This document shows positions 1 to 6,837 of a stretch of 21,124 bases of DNA, piece by piece. Made by a program: the position numbers and the translations under genes. Origin of the DNA: a virus; the IMG/VR virus record IMGVR_UViG_3300036985_004809, positions 1 to 21,124 of that record, one strand, 5' to 3'. Each line of letters begins with the position of its first letter. Within the stretch, counting starts at the first letter, position 1. Below the pieces are notes generated by a model. That model was not told where the DNA came from. It worked only from the letters and a program-made list of their open reading frames with translations, and made no database searches.

Positions 1-18
1 ACCTCGGTTACCCCGTTT

Positions 19-40
19 CAAACCCGTACCAAACCCGTAA
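19..40. repeat. Two tandem 11-bp direct repeats
   Basis: CAAACCCGTAC (19-29) is followed directly by CAAACCCGTAA (30-40), identical at 10 of 11 positions and spaced by one helical turn. They lie just upstream of the first gene of the packaging module. Adjacent repeats with this spacing can be operator half-sites or iteron-like protein sites, but only two copies are visible and the left context is cut off, so the role is unknown. Confidence 0.5.
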
Positions 41-77
41 GGCGCGCGGGGCTTTCCCGCCGGGTTAGGTGGCTGGA

Positions 78-626
78 ATGACCACCACTCTCAGCATTGA
101 CGCAGGGCTTCACGGCTTAGGATGCGGGCTATTCGACGGTTTGGAACTTATAGCCGCTTGGTACGCTTCCCCGGGCGGTTATGGGCGCGGACCGGCTCGG
201 TGGCGGGCAGTTATAGCGGCGGGGCTCGCTCCGTTGGAAACTATGGCCATAAGTCCCGACGTTGTGGCCATAGAAACGATGCAGATTTATAACCGGGCAT
301 CATCACGGGGTGATCCAGCCGATATTCTGGAGGTGCAGGGAGTCTGTGGCGCTATATCTGGGTGGGGTCCGTTCGCGCGCTCGGAGCTGGTCGGGTACGC
401 CCCGCGCGAGTGGAAAGGCGCGGTCCCCCAGGCCGTCTACGCCGCGAGGGTGGACGCCTACCTTGCGAGGCGCGGGTGGAGCTCGCGGGTGTCACCGCAC
501 CCAGCTGCGCGGCACCACGACGTCGCCCACGGCATCGGGGTGGGCCTCCATCACCTCGGACTTGTCGTTGCGGGAAAAAGCTGCTACCCTGCTCCCCGGC
601 CTGTCGTTGTAGCGCCTCCCCTTTGA
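78..626 (+). CDS. RuvC-like Holliday junction resolvase (RNase H fold)
   Basis: A putative structure-specific nuclease of the phage RuvC-like group, which cuts Holliday junctions and branched DNA so that concatemers can be packaged. Numbered from the ATG at 78 (182 aa), the three expected acidic metal-ligand positions are visible: D8 in the first strand (LSIDAG), E66 (VVAIETMQ) and D148 near the C terminus (HHDVAHGIGVGL). A WKGAVPQAV segment at about residues 112-120 resembles the conserved WKG-VPK block of phage resolvases as I recall it. The in-frame GTG at 69 is possible, but AGGTGG at 67-72 sits 5 nt before the ATG at 78, so ATG is preferred. The terminase genes follow directly, which fits a packaging role. 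The first half uses more A/T-rich codons (ATA, TTA) than later genes. The family call is fairly firm; the exact substrate is inferred. Confidence 0.72.
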   Translation: MTTTLSIDAGLHGLGCGLFDGLELIAAWYASPGGYGRGPARWRAVIAAGLAPLETMAISPDVVAIETMQIYNRASSRGDPADILEVQGVCGAISGWGPFARSELVGYAPREWKGAVPQAVYAARVDAYLARRGWSSRVSPHPAARHHDVAHGIGVGLHHLGLVVAGKSCYPAPRPVVVAPPL

Positions 627-639
627 GCGTGCTCGCCAC

Positions 640-1086
640 TTGAACGTCCCCCGCACACAACTGACCACCCTCCAGCTCGCGTGCATCCAGCACCTCGTAG
701 CGGATGGGTGGTCCGTGCAACGGTGCCTCGATCACTACCACATCCCAAAGGCGACGTGGTACAACCAGTGGCGCAACGACGGGCGCTTTCTGCCTGCGAT
801 AGATGAGGCCAAGCGGATCCAGCGCGAGGGCGTGTGGGCCTCCATCGCGGCTAGCGGCGTACGAGCTGCTCAGGTGCTCGACGACATCATGATGGACCCG
901 ATGTCCAAAGAGTCGGTGCGAGTGCAAGCGGCCACGACGCTGCTCGACCGTGCCAACTACCTCAAGGCCGAAGCCGCCGCAGCAGAGGTCGTTCCGTACG
1001 CAACCCGCGACGAAATGGTGGCGGCACTGGCCTCCATCCCTGTCGATGTGCTCGAGGCCGCACTGGCCGCGCGAGTCAAGCCGTGA
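640..1086 (+). CDS. Probable terminase small subunit (HTH DNA-binding)
   Basis: A 148-aa protein that probably recognises the phage packaging site and hands DNA to the large terminase. Residues 8-50 look like a helix-turn-helix of the kind found in phage small terminases: LTTLQLACIQHLVADGWSV, then LDHYHIPKATWYNQW, with the recognition helix near IPKATWYNQW. The rest is predicted helical (IAASGVRAAQVLDDIM, SVRVQAATTLLDRANYL), suited to oligomer formation. The start is a TTG at 640; no ATG or GTG occurs in frame before the HTH and the ribosome-binding site is weak, so initiation may be poor or coupled to the upstream gene, which ends 13 nt before. Its TGA overlaps the ATG of the large terminase by one base (TGATG), which suggests coupled translation. 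The identification rests on the HTH and the position. Confidence 0.68.
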   Translation: MNVPRTQLTTLQLACIQHLVADGWSVQRCLDHYHIPKATWYNQWRNDGRFLPAIDEAKRIQREGVWASIAASGVRAAQVLDDIMMDPMSKESVRVQAATTLLDRANYLKAEAAAAEVVPYATRDEMVAALASIPVDVLEAALAARVKP

Positions 1087-2408
1087 TGCTCCGGGTACTG
1101 GCTACCTTGCGAGACCGCCAGCTCATGCTGTTCCAACCTAGCCCCGCGCTGGTGGGGTTCATGGGGAGCACGGCACGGCGTATTCTGGTCAGGGCAGCAA
1201 ACCGCGTGGGAAAAACCAAACACGCCGCCGCCAAACTCGCTGCGCTCATGCTCGAGCGCGCCGGTGGTCGGTATCGCGCCGTCGCTGTCAATTACCAGCA
1301 GTCCATCGCGGTGGTCGGGCAATACCTCGCCAACTTTTTGCCCGCCGACCAGCTCGCCAGCAACTGCCGGTTCAGTCTGGAAAACGGATGGACACATCAG
1401 CTCATCGTGCTCCGCAACGGCACAACGTGTGAGATCCGAAGCTGCGAACAGGCAGCGATCTCACACGCGGGAAGCGACCTCGACGGCGTGTGGCTCGATG
1501 AGGTGCCGCCCAGTTTCATATTGCAAGAAAATCTGTACCGCGTGAAAGCCCGCGACGGTTGGGTTTGGATCACGGCGACCCCCATCGGTCGCCCGGTCGA
1601 GTACCTACGCAAAGTGCTTGCGGATGAGGACACCACTTGGGTGGAGCACGTCGCGCCCCTGTCGGCAGCAAACTGCCCGTGGTACTCCGAAGCACAGGTC
1701 GAGGCGTGGGTCACAGAGGCACGCCTGTTCCCCGACAGCTACGAGCAGCGGATCAACGGCGCGTGGGAGGGCACTACCAGCGAGCGCACGTTTAGTGGCT
1801 TCGACTCGACGTGCTTGATCAACGCGGAGCACCCGCTGCCCAAAGCTTGCCGCATCGGGGTGGGCCTCGACCACGGCGAGCACGCGGGCAGTCAGGTCGC
1901 CGTGCTTATCGCGTGGAACAGCGACGGCGTGTGGGCGCTCGATGAGGAGGTCTCGACCAAAGCCACGACGCCAGCCGACGACGCCAAAGCCGTGCGGCGG
2001 ATGCTCCTGCGGAATAACATGGACATCCACCAAGTGGACGTTTGGATTGGCGACATCAACTCGGCGGGCAAAGCGCAGGCCGGGTTCCGGGTCAACGACG
2101 TGCTCGCCTACGAGCTCGCCAAAGACGCCGGGCATCACCGGCAAGGGTTCAGCATCGGCACACCGGTCAAGGGCAAGGGCTCGGTGGACTATGGTGAGAA
2201 GCTGTTGAACTCCGCGTTCCTGCTGCATAAGTTATGGGTTGCCCCTCGATGTGTTGCTTTGATCAAAGGGCTGAAACATTCCAAAGGTATCAAAGCGGAT
2301 GAAAGCCTCAAACACGCCCTCGACGCACTCCGATACATCGCCTATGCCCCCCTCTCTGCTATGACGGGCCAACGCAACGCCGCAACCCGCTATCAACTGT
2401 CGCTTTAG
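1086..2408 (+). CDS. terL: Terminase large subunit (packaging ATPase-nuclease)
   Basis: The motor that translocates DNA into the procapsid and cuts the concatemer. Numbered from the ATG at 1086 (440 aa; the GTG at 1083 adds one residue), it shows a Walker A of the terminase type (RAANRVGKT, about 36-44), a Walker B with catalytic glutamate (VWLDE, about 135-139) and a coupling motif ITATP (about 162-166). The C-terminal nuclease is RNase H-like with acidic residues in GLDHG (D262), WIGDINSAG (D323) and HALDALRY (D413). All main motifs are intact and the length is normal. The start overlaps the previous stop by one base. The portal gene follows after 9 nt with a TTTAGGAG ribosome-binding site. 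This is the most certain call in the window. Confidence 0.96.
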   Translation: MLRVLATLRDRQLMLFQPSPALVGFMGSTARRILVRAANRVGKTKHAAAKLAALMLERAGGRYRAVAVNYQQSIAVVGQYLANFLPADQLASNCRFSLENGWTHQLIVLRNGTTCEIRSCEQAAISHAGSDLDGVWLDEVPPSFILQENLYRVKARDGWVWITATPIGRPVEYLRKVLADEDTTWVEHVAPLSAANCPWYSEAQVEAWVTEARLFPDSYEQRINGAWEGTTSERTFSGFDSTCLINAEHPLPKACRIGVGLDHGEHAGSQVAVLIAWNSDGVWALDEEVSTKATTPADDAKAVRRMLLRNNMDIHQVDVWIGDINSAGKAQAGFRVNDVLAYELAKDAGHHRQGFSIGTPVKGKGSVDYGEKLLNSAFLLHKLWVAPRCVALIKGLKHSKGIKADESLKHALDALRYIAYAPLSAMTGQRNAATRYQLSL

Positions 2409-2417
2409 GAGCTTTCC

Positions 2418-3872
2418 ATGTTGCAACCTGAGAACCCCAACGACCAAGCCCGCTGGACTATGACCCGGCTACGCCGCAACATGTTGCAGGGAACATGGGA
2501 ACAAGAGATCCAAGAACGCATGAGGGAGCAGATGGGGCTGACGAACGTGGGCAACCTCGGTCGCCCGTCCACCAGCGTCAACCTGCTGGAAAACACGACC
2601 GACCAGACTGCGATTATCTACGACGCCGCGCCAACGGTGACCAACCCGGCCTTCGATCCAGGGCAGGCTAAGGCGTGGAGCGACACCGTCAACGGTGCCC
2701 ACCTGTGGGGCATCATGCAGGACGTGTGCAGTAAGACAGTTGGCTTGCGCGAGTGCTTCCTGTGGGTGGTCCCGACCGCCTCGGGTATGCAGCTGGAGAT
2801 CGTAACGCCCGATGAGATCGTGGTTACCAAGACGACGGGTGACGCGAGCACCCCCACGGCGTTGAAGCGGGCGGTGACGTTTGCAGTCACCAGTGCGCTT
2901 ACCGGCAAGACGGAACACATCGACACATGGGAGTGTTGGGATGTGTCGGATCCGACCGCGCCGACACACACCGTGATCGACGGCGAGGGCAAGGACATCA
3001 CTGCGGACGTCTACCCCGACGACCAAGGAACTTACCTGTACGTCGATGAGCAGGGGCCGTACCTCCCTTGCGTGCTGTACCGCGCCCGATACACCGGCGA
3101 TACATTCGACCCCTACTGGGGCTCGGGACTGGTCCACGGCACGCTCGACATCGGTATCGCGTGGACCGTGTGGTCCGTTTGCCTCCGCAACAACTCATGG
3201 CCTCAGTGGTACCTCGTTGACGGTGTGGTCCCCGGCCAGTCCATCGGCGACACACCCAACATGCTCGACGGGGTCGCAGCGCCGCCGGGAACCATCGAGC
3301 TCGCGCCCAACTCCATCATCCGTTTTAAGAGCGAGGGTGGGCCGGGTAGCGCGAAGGTGGGGCAGCTCACGCCCTGCGATGCAAAGTTGATGGCCGAAGC
3401 CATCATGATCAAGCAAAACACCATCCTCAACAACGTGGGCATCCACCCCGACGACCTGAGCAACGCAGGCCAGCCGATGAGCGGCGTGGCGATCCAGCTC
3501 AAGAAAAGCAGCTCACGCAAGATCGCAACGGCGATGGTGCCGATGTTTAGGGACGCCGACAGCAAGCTCTACAACGTCATGGCGCGCGTCCACAACGTGT
3601 TCTACGCCGACTCGGAGCAGGGCATCCCGTTGTTGCCGACCGAAGGTTGGCAGATCCAGTACAACCTGCCCGAAATGTCTACCGATGAGTTCCTCGCAGA
3701 CCTCGCCAAAGATGAGACCCTCATCGAGCTCGGCCTGCTCAGCAAAGTTGACGTTGCGATGAAGTTCTACAGCCTCACCGACCCCGCAGCAGCTATCCGC
3801 AAGCTCCAAGAAGTCGCGCAGTACAACCTCATGTTTCCGTTTGTTCCCCCGTCCACCAAACCAAAGTTCTAA
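2418..3872 (+). CDS. Portal protein
   Basis: A 484-aa protein of the right size and position (directly after the large terminase, before scaffold and capsid) to be the dodecameric portal through which DNA enters and leaves the head. The N-terminal third reads as a mixed alpha/beta wing domain, with a Trp-rich stretch (TVNGAHLWGIMQDVCSKTVGLRECFLW) at about 93-119. The central and C-terminal parts include a long helix-forming segment (DAKLMAEAIMIKQNTILNNVGI at about 325-346), then SGVAIQLKKSSSRKIATAMVPMFRDADSKLYNVMARV, consistent with the stem and crown helices of portals. TAGGAG lies 8-9 nt before the ATG. Portals diverge strongly, so the call depends on synteny and overall pattern rather than on a short motif. 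Confidence 0.85.
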   Translation: MLQPENPNDQARWTMTRLRRNMLQGTWEQEIQERMREQMGLTNVGNLGRPSTSVNLLENTTDQTAIIYDAAPTVTNPAFDPGQAKAWSDTVNGAHLWGIMQDVCSKTVGLRECFLWVVPTASGMQLEIVTPDEIVVTKTTGDASTPTALKRAVTFAVTSALTGKTEHIDTWECWDVSDPTAPTHTVIDGEGKDITADVYPDDQGTYLYVDEQGPYLPCVLYRARYTGDTFDPYWGSGLVHGTLDIGIAWTVWSVCLRNNSWPQWYLVDGVVPGQSIGDTPNMLDGVAAPPGTIELAPNSIIRFKSEGGPGSAKVGQLTPCDAKLMAEAIMIKQNTILNNVGIHPDDLSNAGQPMSGVAIQLKKSSSRKIATAMVPMFRDADSKLYNVMARVHNVFYADSEQGIPLLPTEGWQIQYNLPEMSTDEFLADLAKDETLIELGLLSKVDVAMKFYSLTDPAAAIRKLQEVAQYNLMFPFVPPSTKPKF

Positions 3873-3881
3873 GGAGTCTCT

Positions 3882-4517
3882 ATGGCCACCGAAACCAATG
3901 AAGCGGAAGCCCGCATCCAGCAGCTCATCACGGAGCGCAACGCCGCGCGCTCGGACCTCCAAGAAGCACGCGCTGAGATAGCCAGCCTGACCGAAGCGGG
4001 CACCGCGACCAAAGGCGCAACCGAATCCGCTGTCGCAGCTGCGCGCGCTGAGATGCAGGCGCGCATCACGGAGCTGGAGGGCAACCTCCGTCGCACCACC
4101 AACCGCTCCCTGCTGCTCGCGGACAAGATCCCGGAAGACGGCATGGACGACTTGCTCGAGTACCTGGACTACCAGTACAGCAAGCTCGAGGCCGGTGCGG
4201 ACGGTGCCAAACCAGAGTTTAGCGACTGGTACAAGGGCGCGAGGCGCGACAACAAGGTGTTGCGCGCTGCGATGAAGCCCAGCGTGGCAGCAAAGGCGGC
4301 AGAGGTTGAGGGCGAGGTCGAGACCGTCGAGGCCGCGCCGGCCAAAGCGGCACCAGCAGCTCGCACTGCGATCCCTGCCAAACCCAACGTGGTGCCTGTT
4401 CGCCCGGGCGATACGGGCAAGGAGATTGATATCTCAAAGCTTAAGCACGGCACCGCAGAATATGCAGCTGCCAAGCAAAGGCTCAAACAGATCGCTTTCC
4501 CCTCCGTGCGGCAGTAG
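3882..4517 (+). CDS. Probable capsid scaffolding protein
   Basis: A 211-aa, highly charged, mainly helical protein between portal and capsid, the usual place of the scaffold that directs procapsid assembly and then leaves. Residues 5-75 form a coiled coil rich in Glu, Arg and Ala (ARIQQLITERNAARSDLQEARAEIASL, later ARAEMQARITELEGNLRR). A short folded segment follows (LLLADKIPEDGMDDLLEYLDYQYSKL). Residues about 140-170 are an Ala/Pro/Glu-rich linker, and the C terminus is basic and helical (YAAAKQRLKQIAFPSVRQ), as in scaffolds that bind the capsid shell. No protease motif is seen. AAGGAG lies about 7 nt before the ATG. A head-fibre or other coiled-coil virion protein is the main alternative. 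Confidence 0.68.
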   Translation: MATETNEAEARIQQLITERNAARSDLQEARAEIASLTEAGTATKGATESAVAAARAEMQARITELEGNLRRTTNRSLLLADKIPEDGMDDLLEYLDYQYSKLEAGADGAKPEFSDWYKGARRDNKVLRAAMKPSVAAKAAEVEGEVETVEAAPAKAAPAARTAIPAKPNVVPVRPGDTGKEIDISKLKHGTAEYAAAKQRLKQIAFPSVRQ

Positions 4518-4527
4518 AAAGTAACTT

Positions 4528-4581
4528 ATGGCTTATGCGCCCGACGGGTTGTCAAATCGGGACATAACCAGTACCGTATAG
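4528..4581 (+). other. Candidate 17-codon leader ORF in the capsid leader
   Basis: An open frame ATG...TAG encodes MAYAPDGLSNRDITSTV inside the 159-bp gap before the capsid gene. Only a weak purine run (GTAGAAAG) precedes it, so translation is uncertain. Its first eight residues (MAYAPDGL) resemble the start of the 89-aa protein encoded at 6357 (MPYAPDAL), which might reflect a duplicated gene start or chance. It could be a leader peptide that affects the downstream structured RNA; this is speculative. Confidence 0.2.
4549..4577 (+). promoter_or_regulatory. Candidate sigma70-type promoter for the capsid gene
   Basis: TTGTCA (4549-4554, 5 of 6 matches to the -35 consensus) is separated by 17 bp from TACCGT (4572-4577, only 3 of 6 matches to -10 but keeping the T, A and last T). 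It lies in the only long intergenic gap of the late region and ahead of the most highly expressed structural gene. The weak -10 and the unknown host make this tentative. Confidence 0.25.
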
Positions 4582-4601
4582 CCACGTCCGCCCTACGTCA
4601 C

Positions 4602-4647
4602 GGGGCTCCGCGTGATCGGTCGCCCACGTTACGGGTCGGAGTTCCCC
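4602..4647 (+). promoter_or_regulatory. Structured 5' leader of the major capsid gene
   Basis: GGGGCTCCG (4602-4610) can pair with CGGAG-TT-CCCC (4637-4647): a 5-bp and a 4-bp helix separated by a 2-nt bulge. CGTG (4611-4614) and CACG (4625-4628) form a second 4-bp helix stacked directly inside. The element ends 29 nt before the capsid ATG. No tight U-run follows, so it does not look like an ordinary terminator; an RNA-stability or translation-control element is plausible. The pairings were read by eye and no energy was calculated. Confidence 0.4.
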
Positions 4648-4676
4648 CAAACCCCTTGATTTTACGAGTGTGACTC

Positions 4677-5603
4677 ATGCCCGCAGATACCAATGCCTCA
4701 CTTGCCGGCGATCTCGGAATCGCCGCATACCTCAACCTCCAGTTTTTCGACTTGCTGCACGAAACGCGCGACTTGAAGGACGTCTGCACCTACGTTCCGT
4801 TCACCGCCGGTGCAGGCTCCGCTACCCAGAAGTTGCGTTTCATCCAGCCCGTCGATCCGATGACCCAGCCCGGTGAAATCACCGCGCCGTCGATCACCAA
4901 TTGGACCACGGCGAACAAGACGATCACCGTCGCCAAGTCCAACCTTTACCGCTCGGGCAGCGACCTCGCGTACATCACTGGCGTTATCCAAGCGGACAAC
5001 CTGGTTATGTCGTTCCTCAAGTCCGTCGTGTACCACCGCTCCAGCCTGATCGCTGCACTTGGTTCCGGCTTCACCGCCAACACCGCAGTCGGCTCGACCG
5101 GCGTGGCGCTTACCGTTGACACCGTCTACGCTGGCTTGTTCGCGCTCCGTAAGGCGCTCGTTGAGGGTCAGATCGACCTCGTTACGCACGCGACCGGCAT
5201 CACCCAGTTCATGGCGTCGCTCCGTGGCGAGACCGCTACCCCGCTGCAAATCGCCCCTGAGACTCAGGGCGCGCTGAGCAACGACGGCAGCGGCAACATC
5301 CAGTTCAGCTGGATGGGTGTAAACTTCCGTTCGCACGCCAGCGTCCCGAAGATCAACCCCGGCAACGTGGACTACTCGGGCTTTATGTCCAGCCCCCGCG
5401 CCATCGCGTTCACCGAAGCCCCCGTGGCGAACTTCCTTAGCCGTCAGTCGTTCAACCCGCAGACCGTGGCCGGTGAGACCGCCATCATCTGTCAGGATCT
5501 CAGCACCGAATCTATCGGCGCTCGCTCCTACATCTGCCACTACTATCCCGGTGTAGCTGAGATGGAGGACGCTCGCGGCGTCCAGGTTGTGTCGGCGGTC
5601 TGA
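4677..5603 (+). CDS. Major capsid protein
   Basis: A 308-aa protein in the canonical capsid slot after portal and scaffold, expected to build the icosahedral shell with the HK97 fold. The N-terminal arm (ADTNASLAGDLGIAAYLNLQFFDLLHE) is helical, followed by a beta-rich extended-loop-like segment (KLRFIQPVDPMTQPGEI, KTITVAKSNLYRSGSDLAY). A long spine-like helical region follows (VIQADNLVMSFLKSVVYHRSSLIAAL; VDTVYAGLFALRKALVEG), then A-domain-like strands (IQFSWMGVNFRSHASVPKINPGN) and a C-terminal beta segment (YICHYYPGVAEMEDARGVQVVSAV). No protease domain or long delta domain precedes it, which agrees with a separate scaffold. The gene is isolated by a 159-bp structured leader and a downstream hairpin. 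Its ribosome-binding site (GAGTGTG) is weak, so the leader may help initiation. The fold is inferred; the role is well supported by context. Confidence 0.85.
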   Translation: MPADTNASLAGDLGIAAYLNLQFFDLLHETRDLKDVCTYVPFTAGAGSATQKLRFIQPVDPMTQPGEITAPSITNWTTANKTITVAKSNLYRSGSDLAYITGVIQADNLVMSFLKSVVYHRSSLIAALGSGFTANTAVGSTGVALTVDTVYAGLFALRKALVEGQIDLVTHATGITQFMASLRGETATPLQIAPETQGALSNDGSGNIQFSWMGVNFRSHASVPKINPGNVDYSGFMSSPRAIAFTEAPVANFLSRQSFNPQTVAGETAIICQDLSTESIGARSYICHYYPGVAEMEDARGVQVVSAV

Positions 5604-5618
5604 TAGGTAGATAGTCGA

Positions 5619-5653
5619 GGGGGTCCGACACCCGGACCCCCCGTACCCTTTTT
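5619..5653 (+). terminator. Hairpin terminator or attenuator after the capsid gene
   Basis: GGGGGTCCG (5619-5627) and CGGACCCCC (5633-5641) form a perfect 9-bp GC-rich stem with the loop ACACC. Five T residues follow at 5649-5653, seven bases after the stem, which is further than in a classic intrinsic terminator. The last Ts run into the ribosome-binding site of the next gene (TTTTTAGGAG). Partial termination or 3' end protection of the capsid mRNA is the likely effect. Confidence 0.6.
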
Positions 5654-5664
5654 AGGAGTCTCTT

Positions 5665-6357
5665 ATGGATCTCACTGCCAAGCAGTTTTCGCCGCAAGCG
5701 TTCAGCGAGGTCTCAGAGACCCGTGATCGCTTGCCCGTCCAGATGATCAACAACAAGCACGAGTTGTTCCACAAGCCCTTCGACTGGGAGCTTAAGAACG
5801 GCGCTTGGTTGCCTGTGTTGTCGGTGATGCCTTTTATGGCCTCGCTAAACAACTACGATATGGACGGAGTCAAAGACTGTGAAAACGTCCGCCAAATCTT
5901 CCGAAACAAGGGCTGCGCCTGCATCCCCAACGGCGACCAGCGCCTCGGAAAATGGGCGAACTACATGGCAACTGTAGACGCCTACAACCCCGCGATGAAC
6001 AGCGTCGGGAAGTACTGGATCACAATCTTTGATAGCCCGATCATGGTGGGCAACCGCGTCAAGTGGGCCCGCGACGAAAAGGGCTACGACGGCTTCCGGC
6101 AGCTGCTGGTGGACGTCGGCATCGTGACCCTCAACGCGACTATTGCGGGGATGGTCATTGATCGCAAAGTCGAGTCCCTGACCTCGATGCACCAAATCCC
6201 CGTAACCAGCAAGAGCAAGCAGCTCGCGGTCGAAACCCTCGAGCGCGACATTGCGGCGATGCGCGCCTCGCTGCTGGGCCTCGACCAGCCCGTCCCCGCC
6301 GCGCAACCCAAGCGCCGGCGCTTTACGTCTACCCCCGCTACTGAGGATGAATCCTAA
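5665..6357 (+). CDS. Uncharacterised virion-operon protein (230 aa)
   Basis: No function is recognised with confidence. The first two thirds are globular with many aromatic residues (WELKNGAWLPVLSVMPFMASLNNY, NYMATVDAYNPAMNSVGKYWITIFDSP), then a segment VKWARDEKGYDGFRQLLVDVGIV. The latter resembles a protein type I recall near capsid genes in environmental siphophages, though I cannot verify this here. The C-terminal third is helical (KSKQLAVETLERDIAAMRASL) and ends in a basic, Pro-rich tail (AAQPKRRRFTSTP). Four Cys or Met-Cys contexts (KDCENV, KGCACIP) occur in the middle. It follows the capsid hairpin with a strong TTTTTAGGAG ribosome-binding site, and its TAA overlaps the next ATG by one base. 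A head completion or inner-capsid role is a guess from position. Confidence 0.8.
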   Translation: MDLTAKQFSPQAFSEVSETRDRLPVQMINNKHELFHKPFDWELKNGAWLPVLSVMPFMASLNNYDMDGVKDCENVRQIFRNKGCACIPNGDQRLGKWANYMATVDAYNPAMNSVGKYWITIFDSPIMVGNRVKWARDEKGYDGFRQLLVDVGIVTLNATIAGMVIDRKVESLTSMHQIPVTSKSKQLAVETLERDIAAMRASLLGLDQPVPAAQPKRRRFTSTPATEDES

Positions 6358-6626
6358 TGCCCTACGCTCCCGACGCCCTTGAGGCTACCCGCTCCGCATT
6401 GCAGGCCGCGCTCGCCGCTTGCGAGGCCTACGACCCCGCCGACTCCGCACCGCTCGATGAGGCGCTTGTGGCGCTCGAGCAGGCGGTCTCTGCGATGAAG
6501 GGCAACGACACCGAAGAAGAGGACATGGACATGTCCAAGATGGACATGGCCGCTAAGAGCCCCGAAGACAAGGCCACGCTGAAAGCCAAGCTAGCAAAAG
6601 CGGCGTTTGGCGGCTACGGTGGCTAA
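6357..6626 (+). CDS. Small acidic protein with Met-Asp repeat (89 aa)
   Basis: No known family is recognised. Residues 1-49 are predicted helical and Ala-rich (EATRSALQAALAACEAYDP; LDEALVALEQAVSAMKG). Residues 50-66 are acidic and Met-rich (TEEEDMDMSKMDMAAK), encoded by a triple GACATG or GATGGACATG run. The C terminus is basic and ends in Gly-Gly-Tyr-Gly-Gly. It is coupled to the previous gene (TAATG overlap) and overlaps the next by 8 bp. GAGGATGA just upstream can act as ribosome-binding site. It may be a small helical virion or assembly factor; the function is unknown. Confidence 0.7.
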   Translation: MPYAPDALEATRSALQAALAACEAYDPADSAPLDEALVALEQAVSAMKGNDTEEEDMDMSKMDMAAKSPEDKATLKAKLAKAAFGGYGG

Positions 6627-6798
6627 CGATCCCAACGCCCCCAGCAAGGTTGTGGGCTTTGGGTATGGCGAACAGCCCAACAGCCGAAAGGCTATAGGCG
6701 ATGTCACCAAAGCGATGATTGAAGGCGGTGTCAAGCCCGCCGAAGCAGAGCGCAAGGCCCGCCAGCTTGCCGTAGACTGGGACCGGAAAAACCGGTAG
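6619..6798 (+). CDS. Small basic conserved-looking protein (59 aa)
   Basis: No known family is recognised. The likely start is the GTG at 6619 (MANDPNAPSKVVGFGYGEQ), overlapping the end of the previous gene by 8 bp; a TTG at 6607 would add four residues. The protein has a short Gly-rich turn (GFGYGEQPNSRKAIGDV), then a basic amphipathic helix (PAEAERKARQLAVDWDRKNR). The size and charge suggest a small assembly or nucleic-acid-contacting factor, but nothing in the sequence proves this. The next gene follows after 39 bp with its own TTTTAGGAG site. Confidence 0.6.
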   Translation: MANDPNAPSKVVGFGYGEQPNSRKAIGDVTKAMIEGGVKPAEAERKARQLAVDWDRKNR

Positions 6799-6837
6799 CC
6801 CGGAAGAGACTTTCAACCCCCCGTTTTAGGAGCCAAC

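Noticed and set aside
46-60. GC hairpin GCGGG/CCCGC as a terminator
   Set aside because: The stem is only 5 bp and no T-run follows; it lies directly ahead of the ribosome-binding site of the first gene.
1605-2228. Long - strand open frame (207 aa) inside the large terminase
   Set aside because: It overlaps the nuclease domain of the terminase, has low-complexity composition and no start signal, so it is a shadow.
4518-4676. Possible tRNA in the capsid leader
   Set aside because: No acceptor stem, anticodon arm or TPsiC arm could be assembled; the only pairings are those described as a leader structure.
4698-5540. Long - strand open frame (280 aa) opposite the capsid gene
   Set aside because: It is a GC-driven shadow: Arg/Gly/Asp/Val-rich composition, no ribosome-binding site, and complete overlap with a well-supported + strand gene.
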